From: Thermoplasmata archaeon
GTDB taxonomy: Archaea; Thermoplasmatota; Thermoplasmata; RBG-16-68-12
Length of the DNA stretch: 64,000 bases
NCBI GenBank assembly: GCA_036395115.1
Contig: DASWDU010000016.1
Coordinates: 23,015 to 87,014, forward strand
Direction of reading: 5' to 3'
Below are positions 34,633-43,969 of the stretch, piece after piece; positions within the stretch are counted from its first letter, which is position 1; the number at the start of each line of letters is the position of its first letter. Under the pieces are notes generated by a model. That model worked only from the letters and a program-made list of their open reading frames with translations. It made no database searches and was not told where the DNA came from. The translations under genes and the position numbers were made by a program.

Positions 34633-34902
34633 ATGGGACCGGTTCGCACCTTCTTCCAAGAAGTCCGGAGGCGCCACATGCATCGGGTCGTCGATAAGAT
34701 CTCCCTGGACCGCCTGATGGACCGCGAGCTGAACGTGAGCTTCCTCTGCCCGTACTGCAAGTCGACTCGCATCACCCTCACGGCGACGCAGACGACCGAC
34801 AACTGGAACGGCATCGATTGCCCGAAGTGCGAGGCCCACATCCTTCTCGACAGCGTGAGCCTCGTGGTCATCAAGGAAACGATGGCGCCCGACGACGTCT
34901 AG
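34633..34902 (+). CDS. Small zinc-ribbon protein
   Basis: An 89-residue protein with one zinc ribbon (FLCPYCKSTRITL..GIDCPKCEAHIL). No family is recognised. A TATA-like AGTACTTTTGAC sits 15-25 nt before ATG 34633, which would make it leaderless; the ATG at 34678 is an alternative start. It lies 58 nt downstream of the TPR gene and shares zinc-ribbon style with it. It converges with the VOC gene, with a 4-nt overlap. Confidence 0.6.
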   Translation: MGPVRTFFQEVRRRHMHRVVDKISLDRLMDRELNVSFLCPYCKSTRITLTATQTTDNWNGIDCPKCEAHILLDSVSLVVIKETMAPDDV

Positions 34903-35327
34903 GCCGAGGACCCCGATTCGTCCGCCGCGATCGGCTGCTTGAGGTCGAACTCGTTCCCGTCCGGATCGACGAATCGACCGAGCCACTCGCCCCATTCCAT
35001 CTTTTGCGGTGCGTCGAGGAACTCTGCCCCCTTCGCCTGCATCCGCTCGTAGTCCGAGAGGATGTCGTCCGTGAGGAACGTGATGCCGGTCGGCCCAGGC
35101 TCCGTCGGCTTCATCTCGCAAACGTGGACCCGAGTCCGCGGACGGAACGGACCCATCTCGATCCAATGGCCCGCGTGCTCCGGTGTGCCTTGCACCGAGG
35201 CGTCCGGATCCGGCGTGCTCGGTCCGATGTAAGCGACGTCGAGCCCGAGGACGTCGCGATACCAGCGGATCGCCTTGCGCCGATCGGAGACGACGACCGC
35301 GACCGTGTCGATGCCGAGGATGGCCAT
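34899..35327 (-). CDS. VOC-family (glyoxalase/dioxygenase-fold) protein
   Basis: A 142-residue single VOC domain. It shows the start ILGIDTVAVVVSDRRKAIRWYRDVLGLDVAY and the C-terminal FVDPDGNEFDLKQP metal-binding block (Glu in DGNEF). VOC proteins bind a divalent metal and act on methylglyoxal adducts, antibiotics or extradiol substrates; the substrate cannot be told. ATG 35327 is chosen since GGAG lies 6 nt upstream on the coding strand; GTG 35339 is also open. It follows lhr by 55 nt on the same strand. Confidence 0.86.
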   Translation of the reverse strand: MAILGIDTVAVVVSDRRKAIRWYRDVLGLDVAYIGPSTPDPDASVQGTPEHAGHWIEMGPFRPRTRVHVCEMKPTEPGPTGITFLTDDILSDYERMQAKGAEFLDAPQKMEWGEWLGRFVDPDGNEFDLKQPIAADESGSSA

Positions 35328-35382
35328 GCAATTCTCCACGGGAGGAATGCGGGGCCCGACAAGAACCTGCTGCGCCCCGCCG

Positions 35383-38300
35383 TCAGCGGTCCGCCAACCC
35401 GTGGCCGTACATCTTCGCGTACCACTCCATGACCTCGTGATCGGAGATCCGCGGGACCTCCTCCTCGACGGCGAGTTCGTTCTCGGCCTCCCACGCGTCG
35501 ACGGTCCGCCGCGCGGAGGCGTCGCCCTGGAACTCCGTCACCACGAGTTCCCACTTCCGCCGTCGGGCCTTGAACGCCGCGACGATCTCCGGTCCGTCGA
35601 AGACGACGTAGCACGAGCCCATGTGGAATTTTTGGGAGACCGCGTCACGGACGTAGAGGAAGAGGTTGTCTTGCGGGGTGAGGACGAACTTGCGCCGGAA
35701 CTCGAGGCGGCCGATCCGGTCGAGGTCTTCCTTCACGATCCACATCACCGTTCGCTCGCCGCGCGCGAGGAACCCTTTCGTGAGCCACCCCTCCCGCTCG
35801 AACTCCCGGAGCCGCTGGCGGATCTCCCCCATGTTGTACTCGAAACGCGCATACGCGGCCAGGGATTCCGCCGACGTGACCCCGAGGCTCTTCAGGATCC
35901 GACGAAGGACCTCGCGGCGCGCGTCGTCCCGGCCGATCTTGGAGTCCGGGACCGGACGGTATCGGTTCGTCGCATCACGGGTCACGTGCAGGCCTTCGTA
36001 CAGCTTGCGCAGCGCCTCCGCGGTCGCGGGGCGGCTGAGGTCCGAGAGGGCGAGGAGCCGCGGGCGCGAGATCGGGCCCTCCTCCTCGATCAGCTTGAGG
36101 ACGACCTTCATCTCCTTCGTGAGCCGCGTGCCTTTCGCCGCCTTGAAGAGGCCGAGGTCCTCTTCCAAGCAGAACGTCCAGTACTCCGGGATGACGAGCC
36201 CTTTCGCGAGCAACCCGTTGCGGTGGAGCCGCTCGAGGGGGCGGAACTCCTGGACGCGTAGGCGGGCCGCGAAATCCGATCGCAGGCCGCCGAGCGCCTT
36301 CGCCGCGGCGATCGGGTCGGGGAACCGGGCCTCCGGGGCGATCCCCTGTCGATGGAGGACGCACGCGAGGAGGTCGCGCTTGTCGAAGTCCCGCGGCACG
36401 ATCGGGCCGTGGGCGAGGAAGTCGGAGAAACGGACGAAGCCCGCGCGCGTCCACGCGGACAGGTCCTCGACCTCGGGGACGTCCTTCGCCTGGAATCGCG
36501 TGACGCGCAACACGTCGACGCCGCGCATCGCGTAGAACGCCATCATGCGCGTCAGGGCGCCGATCGCTTCCTCCAACAGTTCGGGCGATCCGAGGTCCAG
36601 CTCCCGGACCTCGATGCACCCGCTCATCTCCCACACCTCGGCCATGCCGACGAGGTCGCCGTCCTTGACGAGCGGGAAGAACCAGCCTTCGCCGTAGCGG
36701 CTCGCGACCTGGGCCCAGAGCGGCTGCGTCCACGGATCGAGGAGGGAGAGGACGCGCATCGGATCCGACGCGGGCTTGCCGGCAGTCTTCCGGAGCGCCG
36801 GCAGGTCCTCCGCGAGGACGTACATCTCCGACTCCGCCTTGCCCGTCACCAGGATGCGCGTGACGACGCCGTCTTCCTCGAGGCGGTCCAGGAGCCGCTC
36901 GAGATCGTCCCACTCGAACCGCGCCCACTCCCGGATCCCGGAGAACGGCACCGGGCCATACGCCGCCAAGAAGCGCCTCACGAGCGTCTCGAAGGCGTCC
37001 GCGGCTTTCGCGTGCGGCGGGTCGAAGGCGACGTAGAGGTTGCGAGCCGTCCATCCGTCGCCCTGGAACTTCCGGATCACGTAGACGTCGTAGTCGAGCT
37101 TCTCCAGGGCTTCCTTGACCTGTTCCCGCTCCGCGCGGAGCTTCGACGTGATGGCCCAGAGGTCGATCCCTTCCGCTCCGCGGATCACGTCGAGGACCTT
37201 CGTCTCGAACTCCGTCAGGGGGCTCCGTGGGAAGGCGGACAGGAACAGGGGGACGTCCTTCGAGCGCACGTAACGCACGCGTCCGTTCAGGAAACGGCCT
37301 TCGAGGATGTCGCCGGATTCTCGCCGCCGGAGCCACTCCTTGTAATCGAACCGGGCGGTGTGATTGTAGATGTCGAGGACCATGCCGCCTTCGAGGAACC
37401 GGTCGAAGAAATCGTCGAGCGTCTCAATCGAACGGAATTGCTTGTCGAGGAGGAACGCCTTGAGCTGGGTTTCCTCGAAGACCTCGCGCGTCTCCCCTTT
37501 CCGCTGGAGACGTTGCAGGTCCCGCGTGAGCATGAATTGAAACTCCTTGTCGACGAGGAAGTGGCCCGACGACACCGTGCCCTCGGACTCGAGGTCCCGC
37601 AGGACCTCCTCGACGAGCTCGGGCTCCAGGCCCAGGACCACGGCGAGCTCCTGCGCGGACGCCGGTCCGTCCACCTCGAGCCGCTTCGTGAGGATCTTGT
37701 CGAGCGCCTCCTCGAAGTTCCCCCGCGTCGGCTCGCGCGCGAAGTACACGGTCTCCTCGACGCCCTTTCGGCCGATCACGTAGGCCCGCTCGAGCTTCCG
37801 GAGCGCCTCGTTCAGCGGGTCCTTCGCGATCTTGGTCGTGCGGAGGAGCTCCTTGTGGGACCGCGGCTTCTCGCGGATCAGGGCGAGGAGCCTCTCCTCC
37901 GGCGGCTTGAGCCGGGACCGCTGCGCGTACACGGCGACGTACGTCGGGACGTGGTCCTTCGGCGTCCAATGGATGCCCTGCGGCGTCCAGACGCTCTCGA
38001 TCAGGCCTTCGTCCATGAGCAGGCCGGCCCACTTCCGGACGTCGGCGAAGGATGCGGTCGCGACCTCGAATGCGTTGCGGCCCTTCTGCTGGAGCACGTT
38101 CGCGTCGCCGACGCGGTCGAGGTACGCCAGGAGGTCCTCCCGGCGGGCGATCTTGGGCAGCTTGCGGCGGAAGTACTCGGCGATCTCCGCGGGCTGGAAC
38201 TGGATCGAGCTGATCTGGTCCGTCGGCATGACGCGCTCGAGGACCTTGCGGTGCAGCTCCCGCAGGAGCGCGGAACGGTCCTCCATGAGGACGAGGTCGG

Positions 38301-40794
38301 AGACGCCCTGCAGCACGACGTTGTGCGCGAACGGCGACGGCAGGTGGCCGAAGTCGCTCTGCCGCACTGCGATCTCGCCCGCCTCGATCCGCCCCAGGAC
38401 CTCCCGAGCGTGGTCGAGGTCCATGACCATATTCAGGATCTCGTTGTACGTCTCCTTGACCACGGGGAAGTCGCTGATCTCGTGGAGCCAGTCGAGCACC
38501 CGCTGCGACCTCAACTGCTGCCGGCCGATCGAGACCTCGCGGCCCTTGTAGTTCCGGAGGATCATGAACGATCGCGTGGCGCAGTGCCGGAAGCGCTGCT
38601 TGAACAGCTCCGTGTTGCGGATCGCGCGGCGCAGGAGGTCCTCGAGGGTCTTGCTCGTGACGAGCTTAGCGACGCCGTCGAGCTCAATCCGCTTCGGGAC
38701 CGTGAGCATGAAGTTGTCGTCCGTCACGCTCACCCGGACGTTCGAGTGGTGGGCCTCCGTGATCGCGAACGCGTACGCCCGGCTCAGGGCGTCGTTCACC
38801 CGCCGGCCGAACGGGAAATGGAAGATGAGGTTCCGGTTCCCCTTCACGTCGATGTAGCCCTCGATCAGGACCTGGCGGTCCGTCGGGAGGTCCTTGATGA
38901 GCGCCTCCTGCTCCTGGACGTAGGAGACGAGCGACCGCGCGGAGCCCGCGTCGACGCGGTACTGGTGCATGAGCCATTCGCGCGCGGCGGCGTCGCCGTC
39001 CTTCGCGATCTTCGCCGCGAGGTCGCGGCGGAACTCCCCGACCGCGATCGAGAGATCGAACGACCGCGGGAGCATCTCTCCGGTCCACGAAGGCACGGTC
39101 GGCCGTCGGCCGGAGGCGTCCTTCACGTACACGGACGTGCCGCGAGCGCGGACGAATTGGTACGTCCTCCCGCCGAGCACGAAGATGTCGCTCGGGCTCA
39201 GGTACTCCACGAACTTCTCGCTCAGCTCGCCGAGCGGCGAGCCGCGCTCCGAGAAGACGTGGTACGTGCCCTCCTCGGGGATCGTACCGACGTTCGTGTA
39301 GTAGATCATCCGGGTGCCTTTCTTCTTTCCAAAGCGGCCCTCCTCCTCGTCGAACCAGACCTTGGCGAAGACCTTGATGTCCGGGTTGCGGGAGGAGAGA
39401 TAGTCCAGCACGGCGAGGAAGTCCTTCTTCGGGAGATCGTGGAACGGATACGAGCGGCGGGCGAGCTCGAACGCCTCGTCGACGTCCCACCGCTTCTCGA
39501 GGGACATCGCGACGAGCGCCTGCGCGAGGACGTCGAGCGGGTTCGCCGGGATGTCGACCCGGTCGATCCGCGCGTCGTACGCGGCCTTCGCGAGGGTCGC
39601 GCACTCCATGAGGTCCCACGGCTCGAAGGCGATCATCCGGCCGACGGCCGTTTCGCCGTAGGCATGGCCGGCGCGGCCGATCCGCTGGAGGCCCTTGGCG
39701 ACGGACTTCGGCGAGCCGATCTGCACGACGAGGTCGATGTAGCCGATGTCGATCCCCAACTCGAGCGAGGTCGACGAGACGGCCGCCTTGAGCCGCCCGT
39801 CCTTCAATTTCTGCTCGACATCGAGGCGCGTGACTTTCGATAGGGAGCCGTGATGCGCTTCGAGGTCCTCCACGCCACGCTCCTTCAGGCGGAACGACAC
39901 GTGTTCCGTCCCGCTCCGGGTGTTCGTGAAGATCAGCGTCGTGCGGTGCTCGTCGATTAGCCCGCTCAGGAGGTCGTACATCCGCGCGTTCGCGACTTCC
40001 ATCGGCACAGCGGTAATGTCTTTGACCGGACAGAGAACCGCGAGGTCGAGGTCCTTGCGCGTGTCGACCTCGACGATGTGCATGTCCCGGACCTTGCCGT
40101 CCTCGTAGCCGGCGAGGAACTTCGCCTCCTCCTCGATCGGCGCGATCGTCGCGCTCAGGCCGATGCGGACGAAGTCGCGGCCCGTCTGCTCCCGTAAGCG
40201 CTCGAGGCAAATCGCCAAGAGGGAGCCGCGCTTCGAGGAGCAGACCTCGTGAATCTCGTCGAGGATCACCCAGTCGACGCTGGCGAAGGCCTCGCGGAAC
40301 TTCGGCGTGCTGAGGATGATCGCCAGGCTCTCCGGCGTCGTGATGAAGATGTGCGGCGGCGTCCGGGCCTGCTTCTGCCGCTCCTGCGAGGACGTATCGC
40401 CGGACCGCACGCCGACGCGGATCGCGGGTTCCGGCTTGCCTTCCTTCGCCGCGAGGGCCGTGAGCTCGCGGAGCGGTTCCTCCAAGTTGCGGTTGATGTC
40501 GTTCGCGAGGGCCTTGAGCGGGGACACGTACAGGCAGTAGATCCGGTCTTCGAGCTCGCCGCGCAACTGCTTCGCGTACAGCTCGTTGATGATCGACAGG
40601 AACGCCGTGAGGGTCTTGCCGCTGCCCGTCGGAGACGACACGAGGACGTTCTTGCCTCCGTGGATGAGCGGCACGGCATACGCCTGCGGCTCCGTCAGGC
40701 CTTTGAACTTGGACCGGAACCAGTCCCGGATCAGAGGCTCCATCAGGCCGAGGACCTCGTCCTTCGTGGACGCCGTGCGCACTCTATGTAACAA
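35383..40794 (-). CDS. lhr: Lhr-type DNA/RNA helicase fused to a long AlkZ/YcaQ-like winged-helix region
   Basis: An 1803-residue SF2 helicase. Motif I is SSPTGSGKT (53-61), motif II DEIH (179-182), motif III SAT (214-216) and motif VI QRIGRAGH (370-377), followed by the Lhr winged helix and core domain to about residue 900. Archaeal Lhr2 proteins usually stop near there. Here the chain goes on with several winged-helix segments, of which 1270-1400 (GPVPFSGIREWARFEWDDL..YVLAEDLPAL..RVLSLLDPW) resembles the HTH_42/AlkZ fold of DNA glycosylases. The extra part may be a repair glycosylase domain, as in bacterial Lhr-CTD. Start TTG 40794 or GTG 40782. The operon partner on the strand is the VOC gene. 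Confidence 0.9.
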   Translation of the reverse strand: MLHRVRTASTKDEVLGLMEPLIRDWFRSKFKGLTEPQAYAVPLIHGGKNVLVSSPTGSGKTLTAFLSIINELYAKQLRGELEDRIYCLYVSPLKALANDINRNLEEPLRELTALAAKEGKPEPAIRVGVRSGDTSSQERQKQARTPPHIFITTPESLAIILSTPKFREAFASVDWVILDEIHEVCSSKRGSLLAICLERLREQTGRDFVRIGLSATIAPIEEEAKFLAGYEDGKVRDMHIVEVDTRKDLDLAVLCPVKDITAVPMEVANARMYDLLSGLIDEHRTTLIFTNTRSGTEHVSFRLKERGVEDLEAHHGSLSKVTRLDVEQKLKDGRLKAAVSSTSLELGIDIGYIDLVVQIGSPKSVAKGLQRIGRAGHAYGETAVGRMIAFEPWDLMECATLAKAAYDARIDRVDIPANPLDVLAQALVAMSLEKRWDVDEAFELARRSYPFHDLPKKDFLAVLDYLSSRNPDIKVFAKVWFDEEEGRFGKKKGTRMIYYTNVGTIPEEGTYHVFSERGSPLGELSEKFVEYLSPSDIFVLGGRTYQFVRARGTSVYVKDASGRRPTVPSWTGEMLPRSFDLSIAVGEFRRDLAAKIAKDGDAAAREWLMHQYRVDAGSARSLVSYVQEQEALIKDLPTDRQVLIEGYIDVKGNRNLIFHFPFGRRVNDALSRAYAFAITEAHHSNVRVSVTDDNFMLTVPKRIELDGVAKLVTSKTLEDLLRRAIRNTELFKQRFRHCATRSFMILRNYKGREVSIGRQQLRSQRVLDWLHEISDFPVVKETYNEILNMVMDLDHAREVLGRIEAGEIAVRQSDFGHLPSPFAHNVVLQGVSDLVLMEDRSALLRELHRKVLERVMPTDQISSIQFQPAEIAEYFRRKLPKIARREDLLAYLDRVGDANVLQQKGRNAFEVATASFADVRKWAGLLMDEGLIESVWTPQGIHWTPKDHVPTYVAVYAQRSRLKPPEERLLALIREKPRSHKELLRTTKIAKDPLNEALRKLERAYVIGRKGVEETVYFAREPTRGNFEEALDKILTKRLEVDGPASAQELAVVLGLEPELVEEVLRDLESEGTVSSGHFLVDKEFQFMLTRDLQRLQRKGETREVFEETQLKAFLLDKQFRSIETLDDFFDRFLEGGMVLDIYNHTARFDYKEWLRRRESGDILEGRFLNGRVRYVRSKDVPLFLSAFPRSPLTEFETKVLDVIRGAEGIDLWAITSKLRAEREQVKEALEKLDYDVYVIRKFQGDGWTARNLYVAFDPPHAKAADAFETLVRRFLAAYGPVPFSGIREWARFEWDDLERLLDRLEEDGVVTRILVTGKAESEMYVLAEDLPALRKTAGKPASDPMRVLSLLDPWTQPLWAQVASRYGEGWFFPLVKDGDLVGMAEVWEMSGCIEVRELDLGSPELLEEAIGALTRMMAFYAMRGVDVLRVTRFQAKDVPEVEDLSAWTRAGFVRFSDFLAHGPIVPRDFDKRDLLACVLHRQGIAPEARFPDPIAAAKALGGLRSDFAARLRVQEFRPLERLHRNGLLAKGLVIPEYWTFCLEEDLGLFKAAKGTRLTKEMKVVLKLIEEEGPISRPRLLALSDLSRPATAEALRKLYEGLHVTRDATNRYRPVPDSKIGRDDARREVLRRILKSLGVTSAESLAAYARFEYNMGEIRQRLREFEREGWLTKGFLARGERTVMWIVKEDLDRIGRLEFRRKFVLTPQDNLFLYVRDAVSQKFHMGSCYVVFDGPEIVAAFKARRRKWELVVTEFQGDASARRTVDAWEAENELAVEEEVPRISDHEVMEWYAKMYGHGLADR

Positions 40795-41117
40795 GCGTAC
40801 TGCCTCGCGGATAGTCAGAAATCATGGGGGATAGGAACTGGTCCTAAAAGAGTTTGCGCGGCTGGTATCCGTACATGACAGGTCTTGCGCCTGGGCGATG
40901 CTCCGATCGGTGCCCGCCGTCCCCACCATGCCGGGCTGCAGGGGCCAGGCACTTACCTCGTCGAGATTCCCAGGGGAGTCACTCGGTCAACCGAAGGGGG
41001 CCAAGCAGGATCCCCCCTCTTGGAGGCTGCAGCGAGACCTGCCATCCCTGTCTTTCTTATCTCTCCTTTGGTGGTATTCCTCCGAATATCTTCAAGGTGC
41101 GACTTGCGTTGCTGAAA
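40795..41117. other. Non-coding stretch between lhr and the methyltransferase gene
   Basis: The 323 nt hold repeat module A (40822-40878) and then about 240 nt in which I see no gene. The frame from ATG 40875, at the end of module A, is open into the methyltransferase gene, but its Cys/Pro/Arg-rich translation does not look like protein, so I leave it out. Confidence 0.5.
40822..40878 (+). repeat. Inverted-repeat module, copy A
   Basis: 57 nt with arms TCATGGGGGATA and ATCCGTACATGA (imperfect), and a loop containing CCTAAAAGAGTTTGCG. It is homologous along its length to copies B and C. The right arm ends in an ATG (40875) whose frame is open into the downstream gene. Confidence 0.65.
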
Positions 41118-41897
41118 ATGGGAATGTCTCACCTCACCCTGTCATCATTCATGAGGAGCGTACGAGGATGCGACCGAGAACTCGTTTCAAGAGCCATGCG
41201 GCATCCGGTCGGAGCGGTGGAATATGCCTTCGGGAGAAGGAACTCTTTCAGACTGTTTGTCGCGTGGGACTACGCCCGGAAGGCCGTTAGCGCAGAAGGC
41301 CCTAGACTCCCACCGTCGGGGGACTTGGCTTCCCTCGCATCCCTCAAAGCTTTCCTCGCGACTAAATCAAAACGGTGGCCGAACTGGGACCCCAGTGGGA
41401 TGCATTCCGTGAAGGGGCCGCTCCTGTACCACGTTGTACGTTTACTCCAGCCGGAGAGGGTCTTAGAGACGGGGGTAGCGTCCGGGGTGTCCTCACTTTT
41501 CGTCCTGAAGGCCTTGAGCGACAACTCGAAAGGGAGTCTGACATCCATTGATCTCCCGAACGCAGATCCCGGAGCTCGGATTCCGCCCGGTGCCGAGAGC
41601 GGGTGGATTGTCCCAGAATCGCTTCGAAGCAGATGGGATCTTCGAATAGGGGACGCTCGGATTCTCCTGCCGGAAGTGCTCGGCCAATTCGGGGGAATCC
41701 AGATCTTCATGCATGATAGCCGGCACACCTATGATCACATGATGTGGGAATTCGAGACGGCGTGGCCATTTATTGATATGGGCGGATTACTCCTCTCAGA
41801 CGATGCATTGTCGAACGACGCGTTCAAAACCTTTTGTCATCGAAAAAGGTGCAGATCCTACTTGGTCGTCGGGTTCGGGTTGGCGATGAAGGGATAA
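41118..41897 (+). CDS. Class I SAM-dependent methyltransferase (Methyltransf_24-like)
   Basis: A 259-residue protein. The SAM-binding region is VLETGVASGVSSLFVLKAL (about 116-134) with the acidic end SLTSIDLPN, then DARILLPEVL and HDSRHTYDHMMWEFETAW, which matches the Methyltransf_24 group of cephalosporin-hydroxylase/rhamnosyl-methylase-like enzymes. The substrate is unknown but sugars or surface glycans are common for the group. ATG 41118 precedes the first folded part; the frame is open further up. The DNA is less GC-rich than the rest of the window, which suggests recent gain. Confidence 0.78.
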   Translation: MGMSHLTLSSFMRSVRGCDRELVSRAMRHPVGAVEYAFGRRNSFRLFVAWDYARKAVSAEGPRLPPSGDLASLASLKAFLATKSKRWPNWDPSGMHSVKGPLLYHVVRLLQPERVLETGVASGVSSLFVLKALSDNSKGSLTSIDLPNADPGARIPPGAESGWIVPESLRSRWDLRIGDARILLPEVLGQFGGIQIFMHDSRHTYDHMMWEFETAWPFIDMGGLLLSDDALSNDAFKTFCHRKRCRSYLVVGFGLAMKG

Positions 41898-42361
41898 CGA
41901 CTTCGCAGACCTCGTTGCTCAAGTCCGCGGTCACGCGCCGAAGCCGTTCCAAGAAATCGGAGCTTCGACCTTGATTCGCGGTTTGAAACGATCGCGCGGC
42001 CGAACCACGGAATCGCGACTTGGTCGTTTCATGGACCGAAAATCCAGCTCCTAAAAGAGTTTGCGGGGTTGGAGTTCGGTCCATGACATACGAGGCTGCT
42101 TCGGGCGGACCGAGGCGTCGTTCTGGCGCCACTCTAGGGGGGCGGCGTACGGTTCGGCCGAGCCTGTCCCTAGGGCTTGGTCTCGCGGTCATGCGGTCCC
42201 CCGAATCGCAACCAGACCTCTTCCTACCCGTCAATAGGACGTCGATTCCTCACGATTTTGGTCATGTTCCGATCTGTGTTTCTAGCTGCTCTTCAAAAGG
42301 GCGGAAACCGGATGACTTTCGGCGAAAGGATTTGCCTAGACAAGATAATCGTGGTATCTGG
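41898..42361. other. Non-coding stretch between methyltransferase and small membrane gene
   Basis: The 464 nt hold an upstream hairpin (arms GAAACGA at 41985-41991 and TCGTTTC at 42024-42030) and repeat module B (42029-42086). The remaining 270 nt have open frames but none that looks like a protein to me. Confidence 0.5.
42029..42086 (+). repeat. Inverted-repeat module, copy B (most regular)
   Basis: 58 nt with perfect 12-nt arms TCATGGACCGAA and TTCGGTCCATGA around a 34-nt loop that contains CTAAAAGAGTTTGCGGGG. The loop has a TATA-like CCTAAAAG; ATG 42083 is at the end of the right arm and is in frame with the small membrane gene at 42362. Confidence 0.75.
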
Positions 42362-42625
42362 ATGAGGACCGGCGACCTCCTTGGCGATTTCAAGTCGCTT
42401 CTCATTCTCTTCGGCCTTTTCGTTTTGGCGGCGTTGTCTGTGCTCTCCCTGATCGCCGCGATCGGGATGATTTCCTTCATGCTTTCCGGAACAGCCCTTG
42501 AAGTTGCCCCGATACTGGCGCTCGTATACGGGATACTCGCCTTCGTTTTCGGCGGGCTGTTCGTCGGACTTCTGTATCATCAGGTGCGATTCCTTCGCGG
42601 CAAGGGTCCTGAACCCGGAGGCTAG
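42362..42625 (+). CDS. Small hypothetical membrane protein
   Basis: An 87-residue protein with two long hydrophobic segments, about 13-45 and 50-75, and a basic tail (HQVRFLRGKG). No family is recognised. ATG 42362 is the first start directly before the coding-like part. It stands between repeat modules B and C. Confidence 0.55.
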   Translation: MRTGDLLGDFKSLLILFGLFVLAALSVLSLIAAIGMISFMLSGTALEVAPILALVYGILAFVFGGLFVGLLYHQVRFLRGKGPEPGG

Positions 42626-42654
42626 TCCGGGTGCGCCACACGCGGACAGCGGAA

Positions 42655-42734
42655 GGCGAAACGGCCCGTTCGCCGATTCATGGGCCGACTTTCCGATCTG
42701 CAAAGAGTTTGCGGGGTTGGAGTTCGGTCAATGA
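42655..42734 (+). repeat. Inverted-repeat module, copy C, with an extra 5' hairpin
   Basis: A first hairpin has arms GGCGAA and TTCGCC (42655-42674). The 57-nt module (42678-42734) has arms TCATGGGCCGA and TCGGTCAATGA, which pair except for one mismatch and one G-U. The loop AAAGAGTTTGCGGGGTTGG is almost that of copy B. The arms differ from copy B yet still pair. Confidence 0.7.
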
Positions 42735-42860
42735 TACACGGCGGCTAGGGATAGTCCGTAGGCCTTGGATTCACCGGCTATCTCTTCGGGAGTGAGACTC
42801 GGAATTGAGGGAGCGCCCCAAAGTCGTCAAATAGGCCCCTTCCAGATATCCGGCGACCGG

Positions 42861-43817
42861 ATGCCGCCGTTTCTCCTGACGGAAAAGGACGTCGAGGGCC
42901 TCCTTCGGATGGACGACGCGTTGGGGGCCGTCGAGGAAGGGCTGCGGGCGTTGGGGCGAGGCGAGGCCACGAACCGACCGCGCCAACGGGTCGGAACGCG
43001 GGAGGCCACGGTTAACATCATGCTCGCGTCGTGGCCGGCGCGGGGATACGCCGGGTTCAAGTATTACACGACATCCCGAGCGGGGATCCGATTCTGGGTT
43101 CACCTCTTCGACATCGCCTCTGGGGAACTCGTCGCGGTGATTCAGGCGAACCGGCTCGGACAGCAGCGGACCGGTGCGGCATCCGGCGTTGCGACGAAAT
43201 ACCTCGCTCGATCCGATGCATCGACGGTCGGCATCGTCGGGACGGGGTGGCAGGCGGAGAGTCAACTGGAGGCGGTCTGCGCGGTCCGCTCCATCCGGCG
43301 AATCCATTGCTACGCTCGGGACAAGGCGCATCGCGACGCCTTCGCGACCAAGATGTCCTCCGTCCTCGGGGTGACCGTTCAAGCGACGGGGTCGGCCGAG
43401 GAGGCGATTCGTGACGCCGACGTTGCCATCGCGGCGACGAACGCGCCTCGGCCCGTCATCCACGGAGAGTGGCTGCGAGCGGGTTGTCACATCAACGCGA
43501 TCGGAGCGAATCGACTCGAGACTCGGGAACTCGATGACGCCGCGGCTCGTCGATGCGCGTTCGTAGCGACCGATTCGATCGAGCAGGCGAAGGAGGAAGG
43601 TGGCGACCTTGTCGAACCGATGAAACGCGGCCTGATCACCTGGGACCGCATCCACGAAATCGGCGAAGTCATCGCGGGCAAAGTCGAGGGCCGCACGAAC
43701 GTCGACGACATCACGTTGTTCAAGTCTCATGGAGTGGCGATCGAGGATGTCGCCGTGGCTGCGTTCGTCTACGAGCGCGCCAGGGACCGCGGAATCGGCA
43801 AGCCCGTCTCCTTGTGA
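42861..43817 (+). CDS. Ornithine cyclodeaminase / mu-crystallin family protein
   Basis: A 318-residue NAD(P)-dependent enzyme of the OCD family, which includes ornithine cyclodeaminase, alanine dehydrogenase and N-(carboxyethyl)ornithine-type synthases and ketimine reductases. It has LTEKDVEGLLRMDDALGAVEEG, RAGIRFWVHLFDIASGELVAVIQ, the Rossmann motif VGIVGTGWQAESQLEAV and the ADVAIAATNAPRPV block. ATG 42861 is at the natural start. Which amino acid is used is not decided by sequence. It follows repeat module C by 126 nt. Confidence 0.88.
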   Translation: MPPFLLTEKDVEGLLRMDDALGAVEEGLRALGRGEATNRPRQRVGTREATVNIMLASWPARGYAGFKYYTTSRAGIRFWVHLFDIASGELVAVIQANRLGQQRTGAASGVATKYLARSDASTVGIVGTGWQAESQLEAVCAVRSIRRIHCYARDKAHRDAFATKMSSVLGVTVQATGSAEEAIRDADVAIAATNAPRPVIHGEWLRAGCHINAIGANRLETRELDDAAARRCAFVATDSIEQAKEEGGDLVEPMKRGLITWDRIHEIGEVIAGKVEGRTNVDDITLFKSHGVAIEDVAVAAFVYERARDRGIGKPVSL

Positions 43818-43969
43818 CAATCATCGCAAAGCAATGGACATCAGGGCACATCGAGCCCCGACAGACTCACGCCCGGGCGCATCCGGTACCCGAAACTACT
43901 TCTAGCCCGAAAACCGCGTTCCGGAAACGATGTATAACGTTGCCATCCGTACGAAAGGTAAGGACGACC

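Noticed and set aside
36352..39843. A 1163-codon open frame on the plus strand
   Set aside because: It is exactly antisense to lhr and its translation is a repetitive Glu/Arg/Leu/Val-rich chain, the usual by-product of GC-rich third codon positions; lhr has clear helicase motifs.
40822..42734. Integron attC sites
   Set aside because: The modules have paired arms and separate single genes as attC sites do, but I cannot find the RYYYAAC/GTTRRRY core pair and no integrase is in the window. I keep the repeats as unexplained.
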